Assembly (NCBI RefSeq): GCF_047663525.1
Contig: NC_092597.1
Location: forward strand, 18,126,501 to 18,190,500
Direction of reading: 5' to 3'
Source: Anas platyrhynchos
Lineage: Eukaryota > Chordata > Aves > Anseriformes > Anatidae
DNA length: 64,000 bases
The notes below the pieces were generated by a model. The model had not been told where the DNA came from, searched no databases, and worked only from the letters and a program-made list of their open reading frames with translations. A program made the translations under genes and the position numbers. This document shows positions 36,301-49,000 of this stretch, one piece after another; within the stretch, counting starts at the first letter, position 1; the number at the start of each line of letters is the position of its first letter.

Positions 36301-37620
36301 CCATACTGTAATGGCTCAGAGCATGGCCAGGGAGTGAAATTGTGGACAGGGAATCAAATTGCCACACTCAGGTGGCCAGGAGAGGTGGGAGCCTCCATCC
36401 CCTGCTCTGCAGAGGCAGTTTGCCTCCTTCTGTGAGCGATGCCCGTGGTACTGCAGCAGCCTGGTACATCAGCGCTGCTGCATTTACTGCAGGGCTTGGG
36501 CTAATGCCTTCCCTGGGAAGGGCCCGTGCCCCCGCAGCACCCCATGCTCCCCAGAGGCAGCTTCTGGGGGCAATCCATGCGTGGAGCAGAGGGGACCCAC
36601 AGGAGAAAGCTCTCTTTAAACCCTGTCATTGCGGTGAAAGCTTTTATTTGCTTTGGTAAATGGGTGAGCGGGGATGAATGGGAACGCAAATAAAATGCGG
36701 ACCGGTGAACAGCCGCGGAGATACAGGAGCCCTTTCATCGCCCGCCCCACGCCCAGGGAGCTGCCTGTCCCCAGCGGGTGCTTCGTGACAGCGGGCACGC
36801 TCGGGGTCACTGACACGGTGCAGGTTTTAAAATCGGTACGTGACACTGATGGGAGGTGGAGGGAAAAATATGTGCTGCACACTGCTGGGAAATGGGGCAC
36901 TGCAGGGGTGCTGGGGTTTGTTACCTCCTGGTAAGAAACAGCCCAGCACCACCCAGAGAGCTCATACCAAAGCCCTGAAGGCTTTGCTCCGTGTGTCTGA
37001 TCTCCTCAAGCATCCCCTTTCCTGCTGCAGCATTGCTGCTGGGCCTCCTCCGCCAGGGGAAGGGGAAATATCTGAAGCACAGCGCATCAGTCCCTCCTCC
37101 TCTCCCTGCCTCCACCCCCTCGGTGAGATGGAGCATCTCCAGTTCTCAGTCGGATGAGATAAAAGCTCCTGGAACCTGAGCTGTCCAGGTTTCGGCTAGG
37201 ACACGTAGCAATTTCAGGGGGTCACAGGAACTGCGAGCCGTCAGATAGCGCGGGCAGCCACCAGACTGCCATTTATCTCGGTGCGTGGAGCCTGCTTTGG
37301 AGCTGAAGTGGCTGAGATAATGGCTGTTCCACTTCCTCCTCTTGTAAAAAGGATGAAAAGCCCTCTGTGGGGGAGAAAACCAGGAGCTGAATGTCATCAT
37401 GGCCACGTGCCCTTCAGCGAAATGTAAATCTTCCAAGAGAAGGAAAGAAAGTTAAAGAGTGCAACGGGTGCCGGCTGGAACCCCGGTGATAAAAGCAACG
37501 CAAACATTTGATTGCAGGCAGGGTGACATCTATTCCCTCACCTCGATGCAACAAAGTCAACAGCAGAAATACCAAAGGTGTGGAAATAAATCGGGCAGAA
37601 AATTCGGACTTAAAATCAAA

Positions 37621-37626
37621 TTTATT
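37621..37626 (-). terminator. AKAP13: Distal polyadenylation signal candidate for AKAP13
   Basis: TTTATT on the + strand, so AATAAA on the gene strand, at the downstream edge of a long AT-rich block. A second AATAAA at 37897-37892 lies 270 bases earlier in the transcript. Usage is inferred. Confidence 0.4.
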
Positions 37627-40600
37627 TAGAGGAAAAATGACTTTACAAGAGGTTGATGCTGATAACTAAAAAGGAAGATAAATAAAAGCTTGTTACAAAC
37701 CCTAATGGTTTCTGGCAAGTTACAGAAAAACTGAAGAATTTTACAGTCAATAACCTGCTCACTTTTTACATAATTACAAATTAACATACAGCAATTAGGT
37801 TTTACCCTCTTTTTAAAAAAATCTTTTTTTTTTCAACTTTTTTTTTTCCAACTTTTTTTTAATGGGTTCAACATGAAAATGCAAAGCATTATTTATTTGT
37901 TGTTTTCTTTCTTTTTTTTTTTTTTTTAAGAAACAAACCAAAGGCAGAGGTATATCAGGTTATTATAATACACCTCCTCACTGGGAATTACTCAAGTGCA
38001 TTCCGTATTAGTACAAAATAAACACCAGGCTAAACTTTAACCATAGGCGAACTGAACTGGACATAAAGAGTTTTCTGAGTCAGTGTTTACTATCAATAAA
38101 GAAAATAGTAAAATACTTCAGAGCATGGAAATGATCGATACCTATAGACAGCTTAAATACATACAAAGCTCATAGCTGTATGCAAAGCAGTGGATGTCAT
38201 CCTGTCCCCCCCTCCCCCCAAGCGATGGAAGCGGAATATATTTGGGCAAAGCATCAGTGTCAGTGAAATGCACGTGGAAAGAAAGGGCACCGAGCCCTCA
38301 AAATGCAGGTGGGAAGGGAGCCAGCGTTATGCTTCCCATGACTCGAGAGCAAGAGGTGTATGAGATTTGGCCAGTTCAGCTTGCCTACCTTTAAAACTTA
38401 GCTGCGTCAACAGATCAAGAATGGATCGTGGCTGATTGCTGCCCCTTCTGACAAATGAAGCAAGAGTCAGGAGCAGTAGGGGAAGTTTTCTTTTTTAATA
38501 TTATTTTAAAGGGTGCCTTAAATTATGTTAAATTCCCAAACCTGGCCAGCAGGCAGAAAAATTTCCAGAGTTCTGGTTAACAAGGAATGTTTTGTGGGAT
38601 TTAAGCAGATACCCTCTCTTGTGCCCCCCGCCCAGTCCTCCCTTGGTCCGTGCTATAGGCAGCCTACATCAATCGCTTCCTTGGCATTTGGCACCTGATG
38701 AACCTCTTCTGACCCGCTGACATTTGGAAGGACTGGATTTGGGTGTTTGAGCAACAGCTCTGAGATACCCTAATGCAGCAAGGAAGGCGCAAGGAGGATT
38801 GGGCTCTACGGGTGCTCTCGCCTTTGTATGAATCCGCTCCAGCTAATGGCATCGCTGCGCTTTCAGCACTGGGCAAACTCCAGGAGTGAAGAGAAGGAAG
38901 GTGGTGGTGGTGGGGTGGGCTCTCCCTGGGGGCTACCTGGGCCACCAGAAGCCAATTGCTCTGGTCCTGCCCCTGCCTGCTCTCCTAAATGCCCTGATGG
39001 GAGGTGGGAGGGTCTGGGGGGCTTCGTGAGTAATTCACTGCTGGGTTCTCCCCATGGGGAAAGGGCTCATCCTGCCTGCAGTGGGACTGGAGTCGTGTTC
39101 ATGCCCACTTTGTTCTAAAACTAATACAAAATTCCTCCCCTGCCAGGGTAACACCAAGCCAGCCCAGGAACTTGCCTACCTGCAGCTCGGACTTCTCAGG
39201 GGATGCGGAGTGGGGGCAATTACACAGCTGATTGTCTCCACGTAACCAAAATGAAAAGTGACTTGACCAGTTCCATTTAAAGTGCTTTAAGGCATCACAC
39301 TGACGTAAAGTTACATGCTGAGATGATCACGTCGCTTAAAGGAAGCTAAGGCCAACCCCATCCAGCTGCACCGAGGCTCACACCCTTTGCTGCAGCTGCT
39401 TCCTAACCGCCGGGGTCCCCTGGCACCCCCAGCTCATACTGACCACTTTTGTACTTCATCTGAGATGTCCTGGAACCTGTTCTTGTCCCGGGAAACCCAT
39501 GAGGAATTACAGGGTTTGGGTTCTCTGAGTGGGATCAAGGGACCAGCTCTGGGAATGAGACACGAGGCCGGGCTGAGGAAATTACACGCTTTCAACGACT
39601 GCAGGATGGATGCCAAGTGTGGAACCGAAGCAAAAGCAGTTGTAAGGCCAGGAAAAGGAAAGGCTTTGGTGTTGCAAAACTGGGACCGTGGTGTAGCAGA
39701 CAACCTTAGGCAACCTGCAGGGATCAGAGTGGGAATCTGACTTGGGAAACTGATGCCAAGCCTTTCCAAAGAAAACCTGAGAGGGAAGAAAGAGAAGGCT
39801 AAGGAGATAAAAACAAGCCCTCACCTCCTAAAGGTGAAAGAAGGAGGAAGCAGCGTGGGAGTGAAGGCTTCATTCCAAAACCAGTGAATCATACAGCCAT
39901 GTACATCCTTGAGGGACAAAGGTCTGCCCACCAGAATTTAAGACACAAGCAGCTTTCATATGCAATATTTTTCATCAGTATGCCCTGATTGAAGCCTGTG
40001 GTTTCTAAGACAAGGAACCATGGGGACCTAAGGAGATCACGTAGCAAATATTATTTTCACTCAGGGCACTGGATGCTCGTTTTGGTTTGCACAGGTCAGA
40101 AGAGACGGTCAGAGCAGGCAGAGACTTGGCCCCACGTGTCCCTTTTCATGCTCTTCTCAGAGCCCAGGGATGTTTCCCTGCACTGTGACTTCAGGATGTG
40201 CTGGGGAAAGGACAGTGGGAAGAAAAGAAAAGCTCCTAGTGGCAAAGGCTATAACAGATGCCAAGGAATGTTCAGAAATACCAGGGACCTGATCTCTGTT
40301 TATACAACAGAGGATGAGCCATGCACTGGGTTGGTTTCCAAAAATTTCAGCTTGGCACATGCATTTGCACAGAGGTACAAATAGCGGGACAGAAGTCACC
40401 TGGTTACACAGGTGCTCTTCTTGTAGAGAAGAAACCACCACAAGACCAGCACATGCCTCCTTCCTGGTCAAGAAGAGCTGCCTGAATCTGCCTGGACATC
40501 GACCGGAGCCTCGCATCACTGCAGGAGGCTGTGCTTTGCTCTCCCTTTGCCTCCGAGAAGCAAACCTAAGGAAAATATTTAGACAAGGAAACTAACTGAT

Positions 40601-40789
40601 AGGAGGAGTCCTGTCTGAAGTCACCACTTCTCTTTCCAGACTTTTCTGGCCCGAAGATGTTCTGCCTTAAAGAAAGCTCTCAGTTGAAATTGGGTAACTC
40701 TGGACATGGCATAGGCTGCTAAGCAGCACTGCCCAAACCCTGTTTTTATAGGAACCAGGGAGATATGGGGTTTACCAATCTCTTGGTAA

Positions 40790-40935
40790 GAAAATAAAAA
40801 TAATAATAAAACAAACAAACAAAAAAAACAACCCACCAACCAAACAAAACAAAAAAGGGAAGAAAAAAACAAGACTGCTCTCCCCAAACAAAAGCAAAAT
40901 AAAAAAAAATAAAAAATAAAACCAAGTAAACTTCT
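40790..40935 (-). repeat. U-rich low-complexity block in the AKAP13 3' UTR
   Basis: A-rich on the + strand (AAAAC, AAAT and A-run mixtures), so U-rich in the AKAP13 mRNA. It could bind U-rich-element proteins, which is inference. Confidence 0.7.
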
Positions 40936-42882
40936 TTTTAAAAAAAGAACTCTTTCAAATAAACAGAAAGATAAATATTTTTGCAAGCCCTGCTTGCAAG
41001 TAAGAACAAGCACCAAATAACATTAAAAAAGCAAAACAAAAATAAATCAATAAATCTCAACCCTTTTTCCTTTTTTCCTTTTTTTTTTTTTTTCTTTCTT
41101 TCTTGTCTTTTTCATCTTAATAGTTTAGAGAGCTTCAAAAGCAAGCAGGCGGCTTGGGATTCCTGCACTGACCAAGACAGACCAGTCTAAGCATCCACCT
41201 CACCATCAACACTGCTGATACTCATTAGCACTGAACTCTGAAAATTGCTGCGTGTTACTAGCTTGTGAGAAGCTAAAGAGCAAATTGAAATCAAACAATA
41301 GTGCAACTAAAGAATTATTCTTTTTCTTTAAAGAAAAACTAGTAGGAAAGGAAATGCACTTGACAGCTTCGAACTCTGAGCAAACCCTTGGATTATTTTG
41401 AAGTTGATAAAGTCTAATAACCATTTACAAATCCACCAGGCCAATTCCCCTGAGAGGGTTTGGAAGAACAATAATTTGGGAAAAAAAAATAAAATAAATT
41501 GGCTTGCTGCATTTCTCTTCCCCCGCTGGATACATCCCTGCAGTCCCCAGCTGTATAAACATCTCGCAGTCGGCACCAAGAGCCATCCTTGAACCTTCCC
41601 CTTCTGCTGATGGTGACACAGACATGGACTCGTCCACCACAGACCACACAGCAACGGAAACGGACCTGGCAAAGGCACTCTGGGCCTTTGGACCCTTCAC
41701 ACAATGTTTTTGTTCACAAGAATATATTTTTCTCCCCAGAAATAGTTAATAAGTGCATGGCATCGTACAGGAATAGGAACTAAGAGCTGCCTCTTCGGAG
41801 CTCACTCTGCTCACAGCACTCAGCCCCCTGGCCTGTGACATCTCACTGAAGTGCTCCGAAATTGTTGTTGTTCTGCCTTAGAAACAAGCTGGAGAAGCTG
41901 ACAAAATCCAGAGAAACATAAGCCTCGTGGTAATGTAAAGAGCAGGGGAAGAAAAATACAAACAACAGAACAAAGGTCCCTAAAAGCAGACTTCCAGCCA
42001 TCTCTCCAGTCATCAGGCTTGTAATGAAGGGATGTCAAATGCAACTGGAGAAATATATCCCAGCAAAACAAATACATCTTTACGTAGGAGATGGGAAACA
42101 GCGAGCCGTAGCTCAGAAACTGCTAAAAAAAAGTTGCTTAGAGTTGTTCCCACTTGACCACCATCTGCTCTGGCTTCCCGGGGTTGCCTTACAAGCCTCC
42201 CAAATTTCTCTTTTCTGCCTTGTTTTAAATACACCCAAAGAGGTTCTGCTTGATTTTGGAAACAGTGTGACATGTAACTCCTCTGCCCCACAGAAAGCTT
42301 TTGGAAAAACCTCCAATTTTATTTGTTTCTTGAATTTTCATTTTGCATGCTGTAACTGCTCCCTGGCGTGCGGTACCTTTCCGAAACCCCACGGTCCGTT
42401 CCATGGGCACAAGAGGGGCGTGCGAGCCCATGGTGTTACAGCTGGAGCAGTAAGGGCGAGATATTTAATATCTGCACGCTCCCTGAAAGTCGTCGTCTGT
42501 CCCCATGGGCCGAGCTTAGCTTGGCTGAACAGACTGTGAGCACATCCCAGTGGATACACAGATCCAGAGATGGATATGTACAGTATCTCTAGATATGCCA
42601 GTGTGTACGCACCATTTGTGAAGTCCCAATCTTTTGCTAAATGCTTGGTTTTGGTTACTTTCCCCAGAAAAGGGGAATTTGAAGGCACAGACCCCTTAAG
42701 GCTATGTTCTCCCATCCTTCAGCAGTGTGAACAGACAGAAACCATCCAGCCCAATCCATCGGAAGCGAGGTTTGCACAGGGAGATGGTACCACTTGCCAT
42801 GCGGTCGGCCTCTGCAACGTGAGTTCATGCAAAACTGAGGAGAGAGGCCCCTTCCGACCACATAAAAACTTTCATAACCTGT

Positions 42883-42888
42883 TTTATT
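42883..42888 (-). terminator. AKAP13: Proximal polyadenylation signal candidate for AKAP13
   Basis: AATAAA on the gene strand about 110 bases after the stop, followed by CAGGTTATGAAAGTTTTTAT. It would give a very short 3' UTR isoform, if used. Confidence 0.35.
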
Positions 42889-42997
42889 TAAAACCTCCAG
42901 ATGCTTGTCAGATGCAGGCACGAGCAGCGTGCTGTGGAGTAGGCAGGGAGATGTCCACTGTACCAAAGCTGAGAGTGACCAATGGTGCCATCCACGC

Positions 42998-43047
42998 TCA
43001 GCAGAAGATCTCCTCGCCCTCTGGAGGTGCTTCTGATGAGTGAGAAT
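42998..43047 (-). CDS. AKAP13: AKAP13 window exon 20: last coding exon and stop
   Basis: 50 coding nt, entered in phase 1. Encodes [16 protein letters not shown] then TGA at 43000-42998. The EGEEIFC ending matches the mammalian C-terminus, which confirms the last splice. The acceptor has a long pyrimidine tract (T-rich then CCCCCACAG). Confidence 0.95.
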
Positions 43048-46000
43048 CTGTGGGGAAAAAAAAAACAACAGGTGGGATTCACTAAGGGAATACAGCAGTA
43101 TGGCAGGCAGAGCAGGACTTCAGACACGGGGAAGCCCTGCTCTCTGCCCAATCCACTAGGGACCTTGGAAGATGTCCAGTTCCCAAGGAACTATCATGAA
43201 ATTAGAGCCTGGAATTGTTAAATGTTCCCAGGCACAAGTTGGAAAACTTGTGTGAGTTAACATGGATCAGCTGGCCATCTCAGAGTGTGAGATCAAGCTG
43301 CATGTGGGCAAGAGGTTTCAGGTGCAGAACTGAGTCCTAAGGGGACTGCCAGGGGAAAAAACAAACAAACAAACAAATAAACAAACAAACAAACAACTTT
43401 GTGTTTTCAGCTCAAGAGACATGGTAGACCAGCTCAGGGGAAGGGAGAGCCCACGAGAATGTTTGTAGGTATTGCTTACAAACTATAATAGAGCTAGAAC
43501 TGTCAGCAATGCTGGAGAGGCTGCAACATCGAAGACCATTCCAGCAGCAGCTTCTGAAAGCACATGCACTGAAGCAGGACATTCTCTTCTTTGAAGCAGA
43601 GCAAGCTGAAAAGTACAGGGAAAATCCAGTTTGTGGAAGCTGCTCAGAACAAGACAGGGAAGGGAAGGAAAAGGGAGCCAAGCATGTCCCTCTAACAACC
43701 CCAGGGGCTGCAGAGCAGGCAGAAAAGCCCATAGAGAAGATCGCTTTAAGCTGAGAATTGACTCATCACATCTGATCTTCTCCATCCCTCACTGTTACCA
43801 TCTCCACTTAGGTGAGATGGCTTCCAGAAGTTCTCTGGCAGGAGGGAAATGCCCCCTCGGTGACCCTGAAAACACATCTGTGACCTCCTGGCACTCACCA
43901 GATTGTTGGGAGCGATGTCCTCTGCCCTTTTTCTTCTTATCCTTTTTCTCCTTTGGTTTGGATAAACTGAAGAGCCGGGTAGGCATCTGGGGCTGTTCCT
44001 CAGCTGCCTTGTTAGTCTGGTTTGTTGTGCTAAGCAAATGGAAAGTGCTTTTCTCTTTGTGTGTCCTTGAAAGACTGTTCCTTTTGGGGGAGACAGACAG
44101 TTCTGCATCAAAGTGCCCCTGTTTAGGAAGGGAAGGGCTCTTTTGCTTGGAGAAGTCTTCAATGCTGGACTGGGAGGAGACTCTTGCAAGTTTCTCATGG
44201 GTATTTGACACCTAGAAAAGAAAAGAGATGAATTTCACTGGGGTAGGAAAGAAGCTAGTGGAGAGTCCGGATAGGAGAGGTATTTCTGAAAACACAGCTT
44301 GGTCTTGTGAACATCCAGCCCATTCACCACCTCAAAAGCAAAGCCCATCCTGGCAAAGCCATCAGAGAAGAAGCCCTTTCTGCTCAAGACGAAGAAATGA
44401 TGCATACAGAGAGTAACGCTCCAGTATCTTTTGCTCCTACATGTACTATGCTATGTGTCAACAAGCCAAGGGCAAACATTCTCTAAGATCTCCCCACCAA
44501 GACTCACCCGGCGTTGTTCGCGCACACAGATGGTGGCAGGAGGCCAAGGGGGAGCGTGCCTCTCCGGGCAGGGAACGCCAGCGCGCAGCACCGGCGAGGC
44601 ATGTGGCGAAGGAAGCCTTCCCAAGCAAAAGATGAAAGCAAAACATTTTCCTGATTTTTTTCCAACGCCTGTCTCAGGGTATAATTGAGCCCTCGCATTC
44701 AAAGGGAAGATCAAAAACAGCAGCTCCACAAAGCCTCACCAAACCCTCTATTAATAGCTCTGAACTGTCAGCGAGGTGCCCGCCTCGAGAAGGTGCTTCC
44801 TTCCCTTGATCCGCCAGGCCTCAGTTATTTTACCTCTCGGCCTTTCCCATCGCATCAGTGCCCCCAGCACGCCTCCGTATGCCTGATGCTGCGGCAGCCT
44901 CGCCGCGTGCTTGGGGAGCTTCTGGCCTGATCTGGGTGGGGTGGGAGGGAGCAGGCACTCCCCCGGTGATTTGCTTTTCAGAGCTCACTGCTGAGCTCCG
45001 CAATTAGTCCATTCAGGCACCCAAAATCATTTCCATTCCGCAATCCAGCGTTTACAAACTAATTTCGCTACAGCTCTAAGCAAATTGCATTCAAAATTAG
45101 TGAGTTATAAACAAACAAACGATCAACAGCAGGCTCAAGGTTCAAATGCAGCCTGTGTTTTGCAAACTGATGTGTGCTTTCCTCTGTCAGATTGCAGCAC
45201 GATAATAAAGAGCAAACCTCGTGCTAAAAAATGCACAGTACAGAAGAGGATTCGTGCCTGAGCTTTTCTTTTTCGTGCTGGGCAGTCAGATACCAGACGC
45301 CTCTCGGCACCAGAGCAAGTGACCTTTGCTTGCTGGGTCATGTCCAGACTGCAAATGCCTGGTCTTTTTAGGACAGGGCCAATGTCCATCTCTCTGCTGG
45401 ATACCTGGGACACTTTTGGACTGACATAAGCACAGGAACTGCAAACAACAAGGCCTTGCCGTGCAGTTACCACTCCTCCACAGGGCCATGCGAGTGGCTT
45501 CCGAGGCAGCCGCAGGGTGCAGGTGAGCAGCAAGGCGTGGGCTGTTTCTGACAACGAACTCTCACCTGCCTCAACGCTGCACAAAGCCAAACCCACGGGG
45601 GACGAATGTGAAAGGCTACACCTTGGATGTCCCAGTGCGTCTTCCCCGTGCGCCAGTCACCTCCCTGCAGCCGTCTGCCAACCAGAGGCATCGGGATATG
45701 GGCAGAGCTCGGCGGCAATGTGTTGGCAAAACACAGCCCTGCCCATCGTGTGCAAGGAAAGAGCCAGTTTTAAACATCAGGCCCCACGTATCCAGGTCTG
45801 GGCTTGAGCCAGGTTATTGCTGCTGCAGGGCAGGCAGCCCGGCAGCCGGCAGGGAGCTCCCTGCAGAGCGCAGCTCCCCCAGGAGCCTGCCTGTTGGCAG
45901 CATTTACCTGGTTGTGGTCTGTCTCCAACCACGTTTGAGGTAATCTCTCCATGTCTCTCTTGAGCTGCGCCTTGTCCCTCTCCAGCTGCTTCTGGGCCGT

Positions 46001-49000
46001 ACGAAGCCTCTCCAGGTCGAGCTGGTAGGCGGCTTTCTTCACCTGCAGCTCCTCCCGCTCCCGCTCGAGGTCCTGCCACCCTCTCTGGACCTGCTCCTCC
46101 CGCTGGGCCAGCTGGGCCTCCTGCTCCGTCAGCTGGTTCTCCCGTGCTTCCCACTCCTTCTCTTTCCTCCGCTTCTCCTCCTGGTGCTGCGCCTGCTGCT
46201 TCTTCAGGTTGGCGAACTCCTGGCGCTGCTTCTCCAGGTTGCGCTGCTTCTCCTGCTCCAGCAGTGAGGTCGGGCGGAAGAAGCTTCGGGTTAGGGCCCT
46301 CTCGCTCAGGGCCAGCTTCTGGTCCTCGATGTAGGTGTCTTGCTGCAGGACAACACCCTAGGAAGGAAGGAGGGAGACATGACTGCAGTGCCCTTTCCAC
46401 ACTGAGCAGCTCACGACGCTGCTGAATCGTGTCTTCATCCACCACATTCACTGCTCAGCACTGCCAATGGGCTGCTGGAGGATGCTGCGGTGGCAGCTTT
46501 GATGATCAAGGTCTAAACCTCCCCCGGCAGCTTCCCAAATACAGGGGAGCACCGGTTTGCCAGGCAGCAGCTAATTCCTACTGCTGCGCCAGGAGGCTGA
46601 ACACAAGCTGGCTGCAGGGTAGTTGGCCACACGTGGATATGAAAGGAGAAGGGGACGGAGAGACGGGGGTGAAGCGCAAGTCGCTGTTACTGCCTGGTGG
46701 GATGCAGCTTGGGCACATGGCATGCAGAAGTGGGATGAGAGGCCAGCCTACCTGCAAAGCACTGAGCAGCTTATGGAGGCTGGTAATGCTTTGGAGAACC
46801 TGCTGCAAGAAAACAGAAGCGTTGCTATTAGACCCATTTGGTGCCAGGGCATGAGTAAAGCACCCTCCTCTTCCACTGTGACCCACTGGTGAGCCTGAGA
46901 AGCTGCACGGCCATCCCTCTACACTCTTGCTTTTCTCACTCTTCACCTGCAACAACTGTATCATCCCCTGGTACACATCCTGGCCACAAATGTACCCCCT
47001 TGGGCACCTCTCAGAGGAGCCTGGCATTAAAGTCCTCAGTGGCCTAGCCATCAGCCCAGCACACGGTCACTGAACAACCCAGCTATGGGGAGGGAACGTG
47101 CAGAAACACTGCACAGACCTCATGGGATCTCCTGGCTTGTCTCTGTGAACCACTTCCCACAGCATTAACAGAGGAACTGGGATGAAACCTGGAATTTTTG
47201 CTTTGAAATTTCAAGGAAATAACTTCCAGGAGCGGACAAAGAAAAAATCTTAAAATGAATGCATGCTTTTTGCCCTCTTCCACCCCAGCTGACCTGTACA
47301 AGCCCCCCTGTCAATAGACAAGGAAACTTGCTATGCAGCAGACACACAGATAAACGTGAATACATCGTGCATCACCACAGAGCCAAGAGCAAGCCACCCT
47401 GGAGTGATGCCCTATTCCAAAATGTATTTTCAGGCCAGCTAAAATATTCTCTGAATCTCATATATCCACCAATTACTTTTAAAATGAAAAAAACACAGCA
47501 GTGTTTGCAATAGTGGTGTGCTAGCCAGTGCTAAGAGAACAGCTTCTCATTCTGCCTTTAATGCTAATTGGGAGTTATGAATGTGTATCAAAGGGAGAAT
47601 AGAAATCTAATTGCCCCAATTCACTGCACCTGCAACATAAAATTAAACTGCCTCTGTCTGCAGATGCACAATAAATACAGTCCTGCGCATCCTAGTGGTA
47701 ATTAACCCTTGATGCCTATAATCAGCACATACCATCCTGCTGGCAAGCAGATGACAATCAGCAAATTCCCTGTCTGAACATCCAAGGTTAAACAAATAAA
47801 TGACACAGTGGGTTCTGCTTAATGTATTTAAACATCTACACGCGCTTCAGCTAAATAATGTATTTTCTTCTGCATTATCACCTATTGAGACAAATTCACT
47901 TGTCACTTAAATGAAGGAAGCAGATGAGCAACTGAATCAATTCTTACCTCGTTATTCCTTTTCAGCATGAACATCAGATTAGCATTTCCACCCTATGAAA
48001 AGATCACACAGACTTAATATGAGGACAAATGAGAAATCACAGCAAATGTGTTCTGAAGCTGAACTAATGACAGACACATTAAACACCCCCCACTCCCCAC
48101 CTCCATGTTTCATTCTGGGACAATTCATATATGTTTTTTAGGCAAGTTAAAATTGTATCAAATCAAATGTTAATTAGGTATCATTTTGGAGTTACACGAT
48201 GAATCAATCCACAGCAAGAATAGGTGCAAGGTTATATCTGACCTTGTCATTTCAATAATGATGCATAATTAAACACATGCTTTAGCTGATCTGCAGACAG
48301 ATGGTAGATAACCTCTGCCACAAAGGAATACTACATATCTGAAATGGTTTTCAAGTCAGGATTTTAGCTACAGTGAAGCGTTTTTGACTCCATACATACA
48401 ATTTTATTTTAACTTATTAGGATACATCTAGTTGCCAAGAAATTCAGGCATTTTTCAAGTCTTGAATTGTCACTCTCTTGAACTCAGAGTGGTAGCAGAC
48501 AGATAAATCAAGTGATACCTTCTTTAAAATGCTGTCTGACTCTGTTCTCCGAAGGTCCTGAGCATCGTCACCTTCATCCTTCACTCCACCTAAAGGAAGA
48601 AGCCAGCATTGAAACTGGTTATTCAGCATTTTAGGCCACAGCTGAACTTGCTAGTGTCTGAGAAATTTAATACAGGGAACCGAGATGTTTCACAACAGGG
48701 GCCAGAGAGCTCTTCACACTTTAACTAAATGCATTTGCTCCCTCCATATACAGAACCTGTCGGCTCCACCAGAAAAGGGGGGATCTGAATTCAGAGGAGG
48801 ATTGACTTTGGTTTCAAACAATGTGCTGATGACACACCTTTAGCTTGTGCTCTGTCTAGCCCCCAGACTGTTTTCTACTCCAAAAGAACATTAGCTGAGA
48901 AGTTATGAGGCAGAATAAGAGCAGATGGAGAAAAATAACAATACAATCTCAGGGTATATTATTGCAGATACAGTTTCAATGCCTCTCTGTCCAAAGGCAA

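Larger units (their letters stand above)
28521..37610. other. Intergenic region between the two convergent genes
   Basis: No supportable gene. The sequence is mostly unique and fairly GC-rich. It holds a homopolymer A/T block near 30.54 kb, a small CpG-dense patch near 31.33-31.45 kb, a T-rich tract near 32.0 kb, a 9-base tandem repeat near 32.32 kb and an (ATTT)n array near 33.34 kb. The longest open frame (30370-31176, +) crosses the poly(A)/poly(T) block and has no recognisable domain or conserved start, so it is not called. Confidence 0.65.
37611..42997 (-). other. AKAP13: AKAP13 3' UTR (distal end uncertain)
   Basis: About 5.4 kb following the AKAP13 stop on the - strand. It is AT-rich, has no coding potential, and contains U-rich stretches on the - strand (for example opposite 40790-40935 and 41060-41105). 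Human AKAP13 also has a 3' UTR of several kilobases. Several reverse-strand AATAAA hexamers occur: a proximal one at 42883-42888, others at 42318-42323 and 37892-37897, and a distal one at 37621-37626, after which composition becomes more like intergenic DNA. Confidence 0.5.

Noticed and set aside
45777..46451. 224-codon - strand frame in another phase over the coiled-coil exon
   Set aside because: The phase that joins to flanking exons and matches AKAP13 is different. This frame is a composition artefact.
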